Part shown: in pieces, positions 1 to 8,270 of the stretch | Layout: every line of letters begins with the position of its first letter | How positions within the stretch are numbered: the first letter of the stretch is position 1 | DNA from: Desulfoprunum sp. | GTDB taxonomy: Bacteria; Desulfobacterota; Desulfobulbia; Desulfobulbales; Desulfocapsaceae | Length of the DNA: 23,969 bases | Reading direction: 5' to 3' | NCBI GenBank assembly: GCA_030696435.1 | Contig: JAUYSF010000015.1 | Location: 1 to 23,969 of the forward strand | Notes under the pieces: generated by a model | Database searches by the model: none | Told to the model about the DNA's origin: nothing | The model's input: the letters and a program-made list of their open reading frames with translations, nothing else | Made by a program: the position numbers and the translations under genes

Positions 1-2130
1 ACTGTGTACCGGGAAGCCCATAGCCTGAAAGGTGCCGCCCGGTCCGTGAACCATGTCGATATTGTAGCTATTAGCCAATCAATGGAGAATGTTTTTTCCG
101 CGCTGAAACGCGGCCAGATTGTCCTTTCCGCCCAAATAAGCGATCTCCTTCATCAGACCGTAGATTTTTGTTATCGGCTCGTCGCTGGCGAAGAGACATC
201 GCCTTCCGAAAAAGCCGTAATCAGAAAACTCATTCGACAGCTCGACGGCTCGATAACCGGGAAAGAGACTGCTGCAGAAAAGTCTCAAGTAACCGAACCG
301 GAGAAACTACAAGGTCGGGAAATGGTGCCAACTGCCCCCTCGGAAGAATCGACGGTCCTCGATTTAGCCGAACCGCCAAATCAGCCTCGCGACGCCGCTT
401 CGCTCCCTGTCGCGTCAGAGACCGTCAGGATTTCCACAGCAAAACTTGATGCCTTACTCCTCCAGGCTGAAGAGCTGATTTCAGTCAAGCTCGCAACGGG
501 TCAGCGCGTGGCGGAATTGCGGGAATTAAAGAAGGCCTTCGATGTGTGGAAAAAGAAGCGGCAAAGAGAAGGGGCCATCGGCATTTCGCGGAGCCACCAC
601 AGCGCCGAGCCATTCTTGGCGGACCCTTTTATCGCCTCACTCGCATCCAGATTGACAGCTCTAGCCAGGACGGCCGAATACGATCATCGGGCATTTGGCT
701 CCATGGTCGACATACTGCTCGATGACATGAAGAAAACATTGATGCTGCCGTTCTCATCGATGTTTGAGATGTTCCCCCTGTTTGTCCGCGATCTCGCACG
801 CGCCGCCGGAAAAAAAGTAGCATTGACAACAGAAGGCGGCGAGATCGAAATAGACAGGCGGGTTTTAGAAGAGATGAAAGACCCTCTTATCCATCTGCTG
901 AGAAATTGTGTCGACCACGGCATTGAAATGCCGGATGAGCGGGAGAAAAAGCATAAATCGGCCTGTGGCATTGTAAGGGTGAGCGCCTCTTCAAAAGACA
1001 ACAAGATCGAAATCACGGTTTCCGACGACGGAGCCGGGATTGATGCCTCAACAATAAAATTGTCTGCTGTCAGACACGCCCTGATATCACAGGAAGCCGC
1101 GGACAAACTTGGTGAGAGAGAAGCGCTTCTGCTGGTTTTTCATTCAGGCGTGACAACAAGTCGTCTCATCACCGACATCTCCGGCAGAGGACTCGGACTT
1201 GCCATCGTCAGGGAGAAGGTCGAAAAACTGAACGGCACGGTAACGGTTGATAGCCGGATGGAGGCAGGGACAACATTCCGCATGGTCGTTCCGTTGACTC
1301 TTGCGACGTTCCGGGGGACCCTTGTCAGGGTTGCCGAACAGCTTTTCGTTCTGCCTTCGGCTCAAGTGGAGAGGGTAGCAAGGCTAAAAAAAGAAGCGAT
1401 CCAAATGGTCGAAAACCGCGAAACGATTGTCTTCAACGGACAACCGATCTCGCTCGTCAGACTCAGCGATGTCCTGGAACTCAAAGCGACAGGCAATCAG
1501 CCGCAAAACGACGACACTCTCGTGCAAGTGGTCGTATTAGGTTCGACTGAAAGACGCATGGCTTTTATGGTAGATGAGATTCTGCACGAACAGGAGGTGC
1601 TGGTGAAGCCGCTTGGCAGACAACTTTCCCGCATCAGAAACATTGCGGGTGCAACCGTTCTGGGAAACGGCAAGGTGGTGCCTATCCTCAATGTCTCCGA
1701 CCTGCTGAAATCCGCAGTGAAAAAGGCGCCGTCGCTTACCGCAGGACTCGTCAAAGCGCCTGAAAGAAGCAATTCCATCCTGGTTGTGGAGGATTCGATT
1801 ACCGCCAGAATGCTTCTGAAAAATATTCTTGAATCGGCCGGCTACGATGTCCAAACTGCGGTTGACGGCGTCGATGCGATCACCGCACTTAAAATCCGGG
1901 AGTTCGATATCGTGGTCTCGGATGTGGAAATGCCGAGGATGAACGGTTTTGATCTGACCGCAAAGATACGGGCGGACAAGAAACTTTCGGAGCTGCCGAT
2001 AGTGCTGGTGACAGCGCTCGAATCCCGCGAGGACAGGGAGCGCGGCATAGATGTTGGCGCCAACGCCTACATCGTCAAAAGCAGCTTTGATCAGAGCAAC
2101 TTGCTGGAAGTGATCGGGAGGTTGACATGA
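1..2130 (+). CDS. cheA: CheA-type chemosensory histidine kinase with C-terminal receiver (WspE-like), 5' end outside window
   Basis: Partial gene: the frame is open to base 1, and the Hpt motif HSLKGAA is only about five residues in, so roughly the first 40 residues are missing and the GTG at 4 is not the start. Numbered from that GTG: Hpt phospho-acceptor His6; acidic/proline-rich linker about 80-135; dimerisation region about 140-260; HATPase with N-box HLLRNCVDHG near 296, G1 motif DDGAG near 341 and G2 motif GRGLGLAIV near 394; CheW-like domain about 430-565; receiver about 590-708 with phospho-acceptor Asp640 and conserved Lys692. No separate P2 domain is evident. CheA with a fused receiver is typical of Wsp or 'alternative cellular function' chemosensory systems rather than of flagellar ones. 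It would autophosphorylate in a cytoplasmic receptor-CheW complex and pass phosphate to CheB and response regulators. The reading ends in a 4-base overlap with cheB, suggesting translational coupling. Confidence 0.95.
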   Translation, partial: TVYREAHSLKGAARSVNHVDIVAISQSMENVFSALKRGQIVLSAQISDLLHQTVDFCYRLVAGEETSPSEKAVIRKLIRQLDGSITGKETAAEKSQVTEPEKLQGREMVPTAPSEESTVLDLAEPPNQPRDAASLPVASETVRISTAKLDALLLQAEELISVKLATGQRVAELRELKKAFDVWKKKRQREGAIGISRSHHSAEPFLADPFIASLASRLTALARTAEYDHRAFGSMVDILLDDMKKTLMLPFSSMFEMFPLFVRDLARAAGKKVALTTEGGEIEIDRRVLEEMKDPLIHLLRNCVDHGIEMPDEREKKHKSACGIVRVSASSKDNKIEITVSDDGAGIDASTIKLSAVRHALISQEAADKLGEREALLLVFHSGVTTSRLITDISGRGLGLAIVREKVEKLNGTVTVDSRMEAGTTFRMVVPLTLATFRGTLVRVAEQLFVLPSAQVERVARLKKEAIQMVENRETIVFNGQPISLVRLSDVLELKATGNQPQNDDTLVQVVVLGSTERRMAFMVDEILHEQEVLVKPLGRQLSRIRNIAGATVLGNGKVVPILNVSDLLKSAVKKAPSLTAGLVKAPERSNSILVVEDSITARMLLKNILESAGYDVQTAVDGVDAITALKIREFDIVVSDVEMPRMNGFDLTAKIRADKKLSELPIVLVTALESREDRERGIDVGANAYIVKSSFDQSNLLEVIGRLT

Positions 2131-3197
2131 TCAGGGTTCTTGTTGTGGAAGATTCTCCGGTTGCGCGTGAATTGTTGACCCACATCCTGAGTTCCGACGC
2201 AGGTATTCAGGTCATAGGAACGGTGGTCAACGGCAAAGAGGCCGTGGAGTTCGTGATGCACAATAAACCGGATCTTATCACCATGGATATCCATATGCCG
2301 GAGATGGATGGGTTTGAGGCTACACGGACTATTATGGGAACCAATCCGGTACCCATCGTCATAGTGACGGGCAGTTCCAATATGAGAGAGCTGGAGACCT
2401 CTTTCCGGGCGATAGAGGCTGGCGCCCTTACCGTAATACAAAAACCGCAAGGACTCGGTCATCCCGACTATGAAAAGAACGCCAAGAATTTGATTACGAT
2501 GGTAAAACTGATGTCAGAAATCAAAGTGGTCAGGCGCTGGGCGCGGACTGCCGAGAGACGATCACAACCTCAGCGAGAGAACGTGTATAACATTGCCGCC
2601 CAACCTGCCACAGTGAAGGTCGTAGCGATTGGGGCATCTACAGGTGGCCCTCCGGTGATCGAAAAAATATTGGCTGAACTCCCGCATGATTTTCCCGCGC
2701 CTGTATTGATAGTTCAGCATATGGCCGAGGGCTTTATCCCGGGATTTGCCGAATGGCTGGGCCAGACATCTTCCCTGCCTGTTCATGTGGCCTTCCATGG
2801 CAGCATAACGCGCCCCGGTCACGTATATATTGCGCCGGACGGCACCCAGATGAGAGTCGACGCGAACGGCAGAATCGTCTGTGCCGGCGATGCCCCCGAA
2901 AACGGGCTCCGTCCTTCGGTCTCGTATCTTTTCAGATCGATTGCGGAAGTGTTCGGCAAAAACGCGGTTGCTGTGCTCCTTACCGGTATGGGCAAGGACG
3001 GCGCTGCAGAACTGAAACTGATGCAGGATAAGGGTGCGATCACCATTGCCCAGAATGAGGAAAGCTCGGCAGTCTTCGGCATGCCGGGCGAAGCCGTGAA
3101 GCTCGGTGCAGCGAGATATGTGTTGCCTGCTGACAAGATTGCAGCGGTATTGACGAGTATCGCGATGTCCAAAGTCAAAAGAGACGAGAGTAATTAG
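2127..3197 (+). CDS. cheB: CheB chemoreceptor methylesterase/response regulator (WspF-like)
   Basis: 356 residues, normal for CheB. N-terminal receiver (about 1-125) has phospho-acceptor Asp54 in the context TMDIHMPEMDG. The C-terminal methylesterase domain (about 163-350) carries the catalytic triad: Ser171 in GASTGGP, His198 in VQHMAEGF and Asp291 in TGMGKDGA. Known role: once phosphorylated by CheA it removes methyl groups from glutamates of chemoreceptors, resetting adaptation. The ATG overlaps the cheA stop (ATGA), so translation is probably coupled. No methyltransferase cheR or receptor is visible; these would be expected just left of the window. In Wsp-type operons this protein is called WspF. 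Confidence 0.96.
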   Translation: MIRVLVVEDSPVARELLTHILSSDAGIQVIGTVVNGKEAVEFVMHNKPDLITMDIHMPEMDGFEATRTIMGTNPVPIVIVTGSSNMRELETSFRAIEAGALTVIQKPQGLGHPDYEKNAKNLITMVKLMSEIKVVRRWARTAERRSQPQRENVYNIAAQPATVKVVAIGASTGGPPVIEKILAELPHDFPAPVLIVQHMAEGFIPGFAEWLGQTSSLPVHVAFHGSITRPGHVYIAPDGTQMRVDANGRIVCAGDAPENGLRPSVSYLFRSIAEVFGKNAVAVLLTGMGKDGAAELKLMQDKGAITIAQNEESSAVFGMPGEAVKLGAARYVLPADKIAAVLTSIAMSKVKRDESN

Positions 3198-3204
3198 AGG
3201 TAAT

Positions 3205-5028
3205 ATGGGAAACTTAACTGAAAGTAATTATCTTGACATCCTTGTTGTCGAGGACAGTCCAACACAGGCTGAAGAACTTCGGTTTATCCTGGAAAGAAAG
3301 GGTTTTAAAGTCTCGCTTGCCACCAACGGCAAGGAGGCCATGGACTTTCTCAAAAACCACATACCGGATATTGTCATGTCCGACATTGTGATGCCCGAGA
3401 TGGACGGCTATGAACTCTGCAAACACATCAGGGCTGATGAGAAACTCAAAGAAGTCCCGGTCATCCTCGTCACCTCACTTTCAGAGCCGACGGACGTTAT
3501 CAAAGGGCTTGAAGCCGGTGCCAATAACTTTATCACCAAACCCTACGATGAAAAGTATATCGTTTCCCGCATCCAGTATCTTGTCGCCAATATGGAGCTG
3601 CGCAAGAACTCAAAAGCGGAAATGGGCATAAACGTCTATTTCTCTGGCGAAAACTTCTTCATCACCGCCGAACGTTTGCAGATACTGGACCTGTTGCTTT
3701 CAACCTATGAAAATGCCTATCTTCAGAATCGTGATCTGCTCACCGTGCAAAAAGAGCTGAGGGATCTCAATGAACGTCTGGAAGATATCGTCATGGAACG
3801 GACGGCCGAATTGTCGTCAGCCAATAGCAAGTTGAACATCGAACTGGCCGAGAACAAGCGGACCGAGGAGGAGAAGGCCAAACTTCAGGCACAACTCTAT
3901 CAGGCCCAGAAAATGGAATCGGTGGGCCAACTGGCCGGTGGCGTGGCCCACGACTTCAACAACATGCTCAGCGTCATCCTCGGATATGCCCAAATGGGCC
4001 TTGAAAAAACAGACCCGTTATCATCGCTGCATAATGATCTGCAGCAAATTCTTGATGCCGCTCTGCGTTCTGCAAATATTACTCGACAGCTACTGGCCTT
4101 TGCCCGCAAGCAGGCTATCGCTCCTCAGATCCTTGACCTCAATGAAATTGTGGAAGATATGCTCAAGATGCTCAAGCGGCTTATCGGCGAGGAAGTCAGC
4201 TTAACCTGGCGCCCTGACCCAAAGCTCTGGCCAATCAATATCGATCCCTCTCAGGTGGATCAGATTCTGGCAAATCTCTGTGTCAACGCCCGCGATGCCA
4301 TCGGCGGAGTAGGAGAACTCAACATAGAAACAGGTATGGTTACCTTTGAACCGGAATATTGTGCCGGCCACGCTGAAGTTGTTCCCGGCGAGTTTGTGCT
4401 CCTGGCAGTCAGCGATAATGGTTGCGGCATGGAAAACGAAATCCTCGAAAAGATCTTCGAGCCCTTTTACACCACCAAAGAAGTGGGCTATGGCACCGGT
4501 CTTGGGCTGGCTACAGTCTATGGGATCGTTCAACAGAACAACGGTTTCGTCAACGTCTCCAGCGAACCTGGCAAGGGAACGACCTTCAGGATTTATCTGC
4601 CGCGACACACCGGAATGATTAACAATGTAGCAAAACAGCGTAATGGCGCAATCCCATGCAGCCAGGGTGAGACTGTGCTCGTCGTGGAGGATGAGGAAGC
4701 AATTCTCAGACTGGCCAGCAGAATGCTCAAGGAACTGGGCTACACCGTGCTCACGGCCAACAGCCCGACGGAGGCTATCCGCCTGGCTCATGAGCAAGCT
4801 GGCATCCAACTTCTTCTCACTGATGTGATTATGCCGGAGATGAATGGCAAGGATCTGGCGAAACTACTCCTTACCTCTCGCCCAGGTCTTAAATGCCTGT
4901 TTATGTCGGGCTATACCGCCAGCGCCATTGCCAGTCAGGGTGTGATGGATGAAGAGATTCACTTGATTCAGAAGCCATTTTCAGCCAGAGATTTGGCGGC
5001 AAAGGTACGTGAAGTGCTTGACTCGTGA
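3205..5028 (+). CDS. Hybrid histidine kinase, Rec-HisKA-HATPase-Rec, chemosensory output candidate
   Basis: 607 residues, starting 7 bases after cheB with an AGAGG ribosome site close to the ATG. Order: receiver (about 10-130, Asp60 in MSDIVMPEMDG); a linker with a motif around 145-175 (VYFSGENFFITAERLQILD) followed by a predicted coiled coil to about 235; HisKA with His249 in GGVAHDFNN; HATPase with N-box ANLCVNARDAI, G1 DNGCGM and G2 GTGLGLATV; C-terminal receiver with Asp540 in TDVIMPEMNG. No membrane segment is seen, so it is cytoplasmic. From its place after cheA-cheB, the N-terminal receiver is probably phosphorylated by the neighbouring CheA and controls the kinase core, which then phosphorylates its own C-terminal receiver or an unseen regulator. 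It takes the slot held by the GGDEF regulator WspR in Pseudomonas, but has no GGDEF domain. The target is unknown. Confidence 0.92.
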   Translation: MGNLTESNYLDILVVEDSPTQAEELRFILERKGFKVSLATNGKEAMDFLKNHIPDIVMSDIVMPEMDGYELCKHIRADEKLKEVPVILVTSLSEPTDVIKGLEAGANNFITKPYDEKYIVSRIQYLVANMELRKNSKAEMGINVYFSGENFFITAERLQILDLLLSTYENAYLQNRDLLTVQKELRDLNERLEDIVMERTAELSSANSKLNIELAENKRTEEEKAKLQAQLYQAQKMESVGQLAGGVAHDFNNMLSVILGYAQMGLEKTDPLSSLHNDLQQILDAALRSANITRQLLAFARKQAIAPQILDLNEIVEDMLKMLKRLIGEEVSLTWRPDPKLWPINIDPSQVDQILANLCVNARDAIGGVGELNIETGMVTFEPEYCAGHAEVVPGEFVLLAVSDNGCGMENEILEKIFEPFYTTKEVGYGTGLGLATVYGIVQQNNGFVNVSSEPGKGTTFRIYLPRHTGMINNVAKQRNGAIPCSQGETVLVVEDEEAILRLASRMLKELGYTVLTANSPTEAIRLAHEQAGIQLLLTDVIMPEMNGKDLAKLLLTSRPGLKCLFMSGYTASAIASQGVMDEEIHLIQKPFSARDLAAKVREVLDS

Positions 5029-5173
5029 GATTCGGCGATGCAAGCGATTTTCGCTCTCGACAATTCCGGCCAGGACAATTTTTGCTCATTTTGCCGTCGC
5101 ATTAGAAATATCCGGTTCAACAAGGGACCTTCTCCATGTGTAACTCTTCGCTGTCATTGAATCCATCGGGATC

Positions 5174-5309
5174 AAAATCGCTATCGCTATCGAAATCGGA
5201 TTGAGTCTTCCGGTGCAGTGAATTCTGAGTCGCAGTCGCACTTTCCCTGAATCTGCTATGATTTTTGCTAACTCGATTCGATTTCGATCCCGATTTCGAT
5301 AGCGATTTT
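5174..5309. repeat. Hexanucleotide (ATCGNN) inverted repeat
   Basis: The left arm at 5174-5199 is a run of ATCGCT/ATCGAA units. The right arm at 5290-5309 (CCGATTTCGATAGCGATTTT) is its exact reverse complement once a single 6-base unit (CTATCG) is removed from the left arm, giving 20 paired bases. More units continue leftward of the right arm, from about 5274. The arms are about 90 bases apart, so one strand could fold into a long stem. The 6-base periodicity suggests growth by slippage; no protein is encoded across it. Confidence 0.7.
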
Positions 5310-5355
5310 ATTCAGCTGAATAGTTACCTCCATGTTTTTGTATTTTTAATCCAAC

Positions 5356-5384
5356 TTGAATAACTGGGGGGCAATGTTTTAAAT
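5356..5384 (+). promoter_or_regulatory. Possible sigma70 promoter for the siroheme-protein operon
   Basis: TTGAAT at 5356-5361 and TTAAAT at 5379-5384 with a 17-base spacer, each matching 4 of 6 consensus bases. It lies about 95 bases before the preferred ATG at 5481 and in the only long gap upstream of the plus-strand gene group. Weak evidence; position and spacing are its main support. Confidence 0.35.
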
Positions 5385-5480
5385 TTAGGCAAATATCTCT
5401 TGCATGAAGGCATTGAGATGTTACTTTTTAATTGCCGGAGCAGGGTCAACACTCAAACACCCCAAGAGAGATCAAATCCC

Positions 5481-6161
5481 ATGACAGAAAATGAGGCCCC
5501 GAAAGGAGCAATTTTGCAGCGTGATAAAGAGACATACGCCATCGTACCCCGCGTGCCCTGTGGTCTGCTGACGAGAGAGATGTTGAAAAATATCAGTCTG
5601 GTGGTGGAAAAATACGATATTCCTCTGATCAAGATGACCTCGGGGCACCGTATCGCCCTGATCGGCATGAAAGAGGACAAAATCAACGACATCTATGCCG
5701 ACCTCAATATGGAACCAGGTCAGGCTACCGAACTTTGCCTGCATTACGTGCAGGCCTGCCCAGGCACTGAAGTGTGCAAATTCGGCATTCAGGATTCTCT
5801 GCAGTTCGGTGTTAAATTGGAGAAACTGCTTGCAGGCAGAGAACTACCGGCCAAACTCAAAGTCGGCGTCTCGGGCTGCCCGTTTTCCTGCGCCGAAGGT
5901 CTGGTCCGGGATATTGGCGTGATGGGCAAAAAAAAGGGTTGGACCCTGTCTTTTGGTGGCAATTCCGGCAGGCAGGCGCGAATTGGGGATGTCCTCGTCG
6001 AGGAGATCAGCGAGAGCGAAGTTATCGCCCTCATCCAGCGCTGTATCGACTATTACTGCCAGCATGCCAAAAAACGGGAACGCACGGCCCGTTTCATCGA
6101 ACGGATCGGCATCGAGACTTTCAAAGAGGCCGTCCTGGCCCCACCGCCGTCAGAGGCCTGA
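5481..6161 (+). CDS. Small siroheme/[4Fe-4S] nitrite-sulfite reductase-like protein
   Basis: 226 residues from the ATG at 5481, chosen because an AAGAGAG site lies about 10 bases upstream and the homologous-looking sequence begins there; the frame stays open to 5400. It has the siroheme-[4Fe-4S] signature C-x5-C ... C-x3-C at Cys93, Cys99, Cys133 and Cys137 (CPGTEVC and GCPFSC). The size fits the single-repeat, low-molecular-weight 'assimilatory-type' sulfite reductases of Desulfovibrio (about 220 residues) and is far below the roughly 400-570 residues of DsrA/DsrB or CysI/NirA. Such proteins can reduce sulfite by six electrons in vitro, but their role in the cell is unclear. Cytoplasmic; no signal peptide. 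It precedes the TIM-barrel gene by 6 bases, so they are probably cotranscribed. Confidence 0.88.
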   Translation: MTENEAPKGAILQRDKETYAIVPRVPCGLLTREMLKNISLVVEKYDIPLIKMTSGHRIALIGMKEDKINDIYADLNMEPGQATELCLHYVQACPGTEVCKFGIQDSLQFGVKLEKLLAGRELPAKLKVGVSGCPFSCAEGLVRDIGVMGKKKGWTLSFGGNSGRQARIGDVLVEEISESEVIALIQRCIDYYCQHAKKRERTARFIERIGIETFKEAVLAPPPSEA

Positions 6162-6167
6162 TCGACC

Positions 6168-6977
6168 ATGGCCGTGCAACCCCATAACTCAGTTATCCGG
6201 CGATGTTTTGTCAATGCCCCCTGGTATGACCTGAAGGACAACCTGCTTGATCTGTTCCTGGAGTACGGCCTGCAACCGGAAATCGGCCTTGAGGGGACCT
6301 GCCTCTACGACGAAGATATGGCTGAGTTCAGGAAAATTCATGAGATCCTGGCCGGCAACGGCCTACAATGCACACTGCACGCCCCGTTTTTCGATCTCGC
6401 ACCCGGCTCACTCGATCCATATATTCTTGAAAAAAGCCGGGAAAAATTATATCGCGCCATCGAACTCATCGCCGTCCTCCGGCCGCGATCCCTCGTCTGT
6501 CACCTGCAGTACGAAGAAAACAAACACGGCTATGTCTTTGAGCGGTGGCTGGCCAATTCTCTTGCCACCTGGCGGCAGCTTGCCGGAAAGGCAACGGAAT
6601 ATGGCGTGCCGATCATGCTGGAAAACACCTACGAAACCGCACCAACGGCCCATCTGGCAGTGCTCACAGGACTACAGACGGCAGGGGTGGGATTCTGCCT
6701 CGATGTCGGCCACCTGAGTGCTTTTGCCAAGACCTCCTGGCGGGACTGGCTGCCGGTCATGCTGCCATGGCTTGGCCAGTTGCATATCCATGACAATACC
6801 GGCGAGAAAGATCAGCATCTCGCCCCGGGTCGGGGAACCTTTGACTTCCCGGAATTCTTCGACTTTCTCCGAAAAAATGCCTGTCATCCACTCATCACCC
6901 TGGAGCCCCACTCCCGCGAAGATCTCTGGCAGGCCCTCGAATATCTCGGTGATACTGGTCTTCTCGACGGAATCTGA
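6168..6977 (+). CDS. AP endonuclease 2/xylose isomerase-like TIM-barrel protein (possible CbiR-type cobamide-remodelling hydrolase)
   Basis: 269 residues, complete. The pattern is of the AP endonuclease family 2/sugar-phosphate isomerase TIM barrel: likely metal ligands include His71 (LHAPF), His112 (CHLQYE), Glu152 (LENTYE), Asp179 and His182 (LDVGHL), His206/His208 (LHIHDN), His217 and Glu246 (LEPHS). Family members bind up to three divalent metals and act on sugars, sugar phosphates or abasic DNA. A relative, CbiR, hydrolyses cobamides and is reported from anaerobes including Desulfobacterota; the neighbouring tetrapyrrole protein makes that a reasonable guess, but I see no residue that proves it. 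The start is 6 bases after the siroheme-protein stop with no strong ribosome site, so translation may be coupled. Substrate unknown. Confidence 0.75.
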   Translation: MAVQPHNSVIRRCFVNAPWYDLKDNLLDLFLEYGLQPEIGLEGTCLYDEDMAEFRKIHEILAGNGLQCTLHAPFFDLAPGSLDPYILEKSREKLYRAIELIAVLRPRSLVCHLQYEENKHGYVFERWLANSLATWRQLAGKATEYGVPIMLENTYETAPTAHLAVLTGLQTAGVGFCLDVGHLSAFAKTSWRDWLPVMLPWLGQLHIHDNTGEKDQHLAPGRGTFDFPEFFDFLRKNACHPLITLEPHSREDLWQALEYLGDTGLLDGI

Positions 6978-7113
6978 AGGAAAACGCCCAGCAACTCTTT
7001 CGCCCTGATTGCCAAATTTTTCTTTTGATATTGGCGGCATCATCCGATACAACGAAAGATATCAGCGACATTTACGGTTAACTTTCCCGTTTCCGCTCAC
7101 CTGCGAACATACA

Positions 7114-8256
7114 ATGAAGATACCCGCCGCGCAACAATCAGGCCCGCAAGATGATTCAGCCTCTGCACCGCCTTCCGAACCGATGGATTCCTCGACCTCG
7201 CCTGCTGCCGCCGAAAAATACGCCTCAAAATACATAGCCGCCGACCGGCGATTCTCAGACACCAGTGTCTTTGTGGTCGATGATGCGACGTTTTTTTCCA
7301 GTATGCCGAGACCGACCCACTGGTCCGTCGCCTGGTCCGACCTGATGATGACCATGTTCATCCTCTTTGCCGTCATGTTCGCCTATAAGGCCGCCCATCG
7401 GGAATTTCTCGTAGACGATGAGATCGCAGTTGTCGGGGGCGACACGACTGAGGCGCTGGAGATAAGCCGGGAAGACCGGGCCGCCCTGCCCTTTGTGCCG
7501 ATCAAGCCCGGTTTACCAATCATCACCGCCGGCACGGTCAAAAAGGTCGAGTCCGTGCTGCTGCAGGACTCCGAGGATAAGACACAATTCCCCAGCGACA
7601 AGGCAAAGCAGGCTCAGGATCGGATCAGAAAAGCAGCCGCCAGCGATCTTGCCAAAAAAGAGGCCCAACAGGCAGAAGAGATAAAACGGCAGGCCGAAGC
7701 AGCAAGCTCGGTTGTGACGGAGGAGGAAGCCTCCCAAGCCCCTCCTTCTGCACCCACCACGGCAGATAAGATGCAGGAGATGTTCAGTCTCAGCCAAAAA
7801 AATCTGGAAAATTATAATCTGGAAAAATTTGCGGCAATCGATCTGGTACCGGACAAGACGGTCAGAATAGTCCTGACCGGTGATCTCTTCTTCGATACTG
7901 GTCAGGCCGAACTCTCGGCGTCCGCCAAAGAGTCGTTGAAAAAAATCACCGAGGTGATCAAAAAAACTCCGTACATGATCAATATTGTCGGCCATACCGA
8001 CAACATTCCGATGCGCTCCGAACGCTTTTCGACCAACTGGGAACTCTCCGTTGCCAGGGCCAGCAGGGTCGCCCGTTATCTCATTGAGGAACGAGGTATG
8101 AATCCCAATCAGTTCGTGGTCAGCGGTTACGCGGCCTACCGCCCCCTGCAGCCCAACACCGACACACGCAGTCGCGCTGCCAACCGCAGGGTTGAGATCA
8201 TCATCAGTAAAAAGCTGCCGCCACCGACACCGGCCACACCCGAAAATATACAATAA
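7114..8256 (+). CDS. MotB-like inner-membrane protein with OmpA-type peptidoglycan-binding domain
   Basis: 380 residues from the ATG at 7114; a TTG at 7009 would add 35 unpersuasive residues, and neither has a strong ribosome site. A cytoplasmic N-terminal stretch of about 65 residues leads to one membrane helix (about 70-92) that begins WSVAWSDLMMTMFILFAVMF; Asp76 sits where MotB carries its proton-binding aspartate. A long Ala/Glu/Lys-rich, probably coiled-coil linker (about 150-235) follows, then an OmpA-like domain (about 250-372) with GHTDNIP, NWELSVARA and NRRVEIII. The topology is that of a stator B subunit anchored to peptidoglycan, but the N-terminal segment and linker are longer than in flagellar MotB. 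The MotA-like partner follows after 14 bases. It may power a flagellum or another proton-driven envelope machine; no flagellar gene is nearby. Confidence 0.85.
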   Translation: MKIPAAQQSGPQDDSASAPPSEPMDSSTSPAAAEKYASKYIAADRRFSDTSVFVVDDATFFSSMPRPTHWSVAWSDLMMTMFILFAVMFAYKAAHREFLVDDEIAVVGGDTTEALEISREDRAALPFVPIKPGLPIITAGTVKKVESVLLQDSEDKTQFPSDKAKQAQDRIRKAAASDLAKKEAQQAEEIKRQAEAASSVVTEEEASQAPPSAPTTADKMQEMFSLSQKNLENYNLEKFAAIDLVPDKTVRIVLTGDLFFDTGQAELSASAKESLKKITEVIKKTPYMINIVGHTDNIPMRSERFSTNWELSVARASRVARYLIEERGMNPNQFVVSGYAAYRPLQPNTDTRSRAANRRVEIIISKKLPPPTPATPENIQ

Positions 8257-8270
8257 AAAGAATATTCCTT

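Larger units (their letters stand above)
5029..5480. other. Non-coding gap between chemosensory operon and siroheme-protein operon
   Basis: About 450 bases with no convincing gene. It contains an ATCGNN-type hexanucleotide inverted repeat (listed separately) and, near the right end, a weak sigma70-like promoter. A 5-bp hairpin, AGCGA-TTT-TCGCT, lies at 5043-5055 just after the kinase stop, but no T-run follows, so I do not call a terminator. The frame of the next gene is open back to 5400, but that extension looks like non-coding sequence. Confidence 0.6.

Noticed and set aside
4201..4809. Minus-strand 202-codon frame across the hybrid kinase
   Set aside because: It lies entirely over the conserved HATPase and receiver coding region of the plus strand; shadow frame.
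5400..5480. Longer start for the siroheme protein
   Set aside because: The first 27 residues show no family resemblance, while ATG 5481 has a ribosome-site-like AAGAGAG at a sensible distance.
5481..6161. Dissimilatory sulfite reductase subunit (DsrA/DsrB)
   Set aside because: The length is about half and no ferredoxin insertion is present; it fits the small single-repeat siroheme proteins.
7009..7113. TTG start extending the MotB-like protein
   Set aside because: The added 35 residues look like translated spacer, and no ribosome site stands out; ATG 7114 is preferred.
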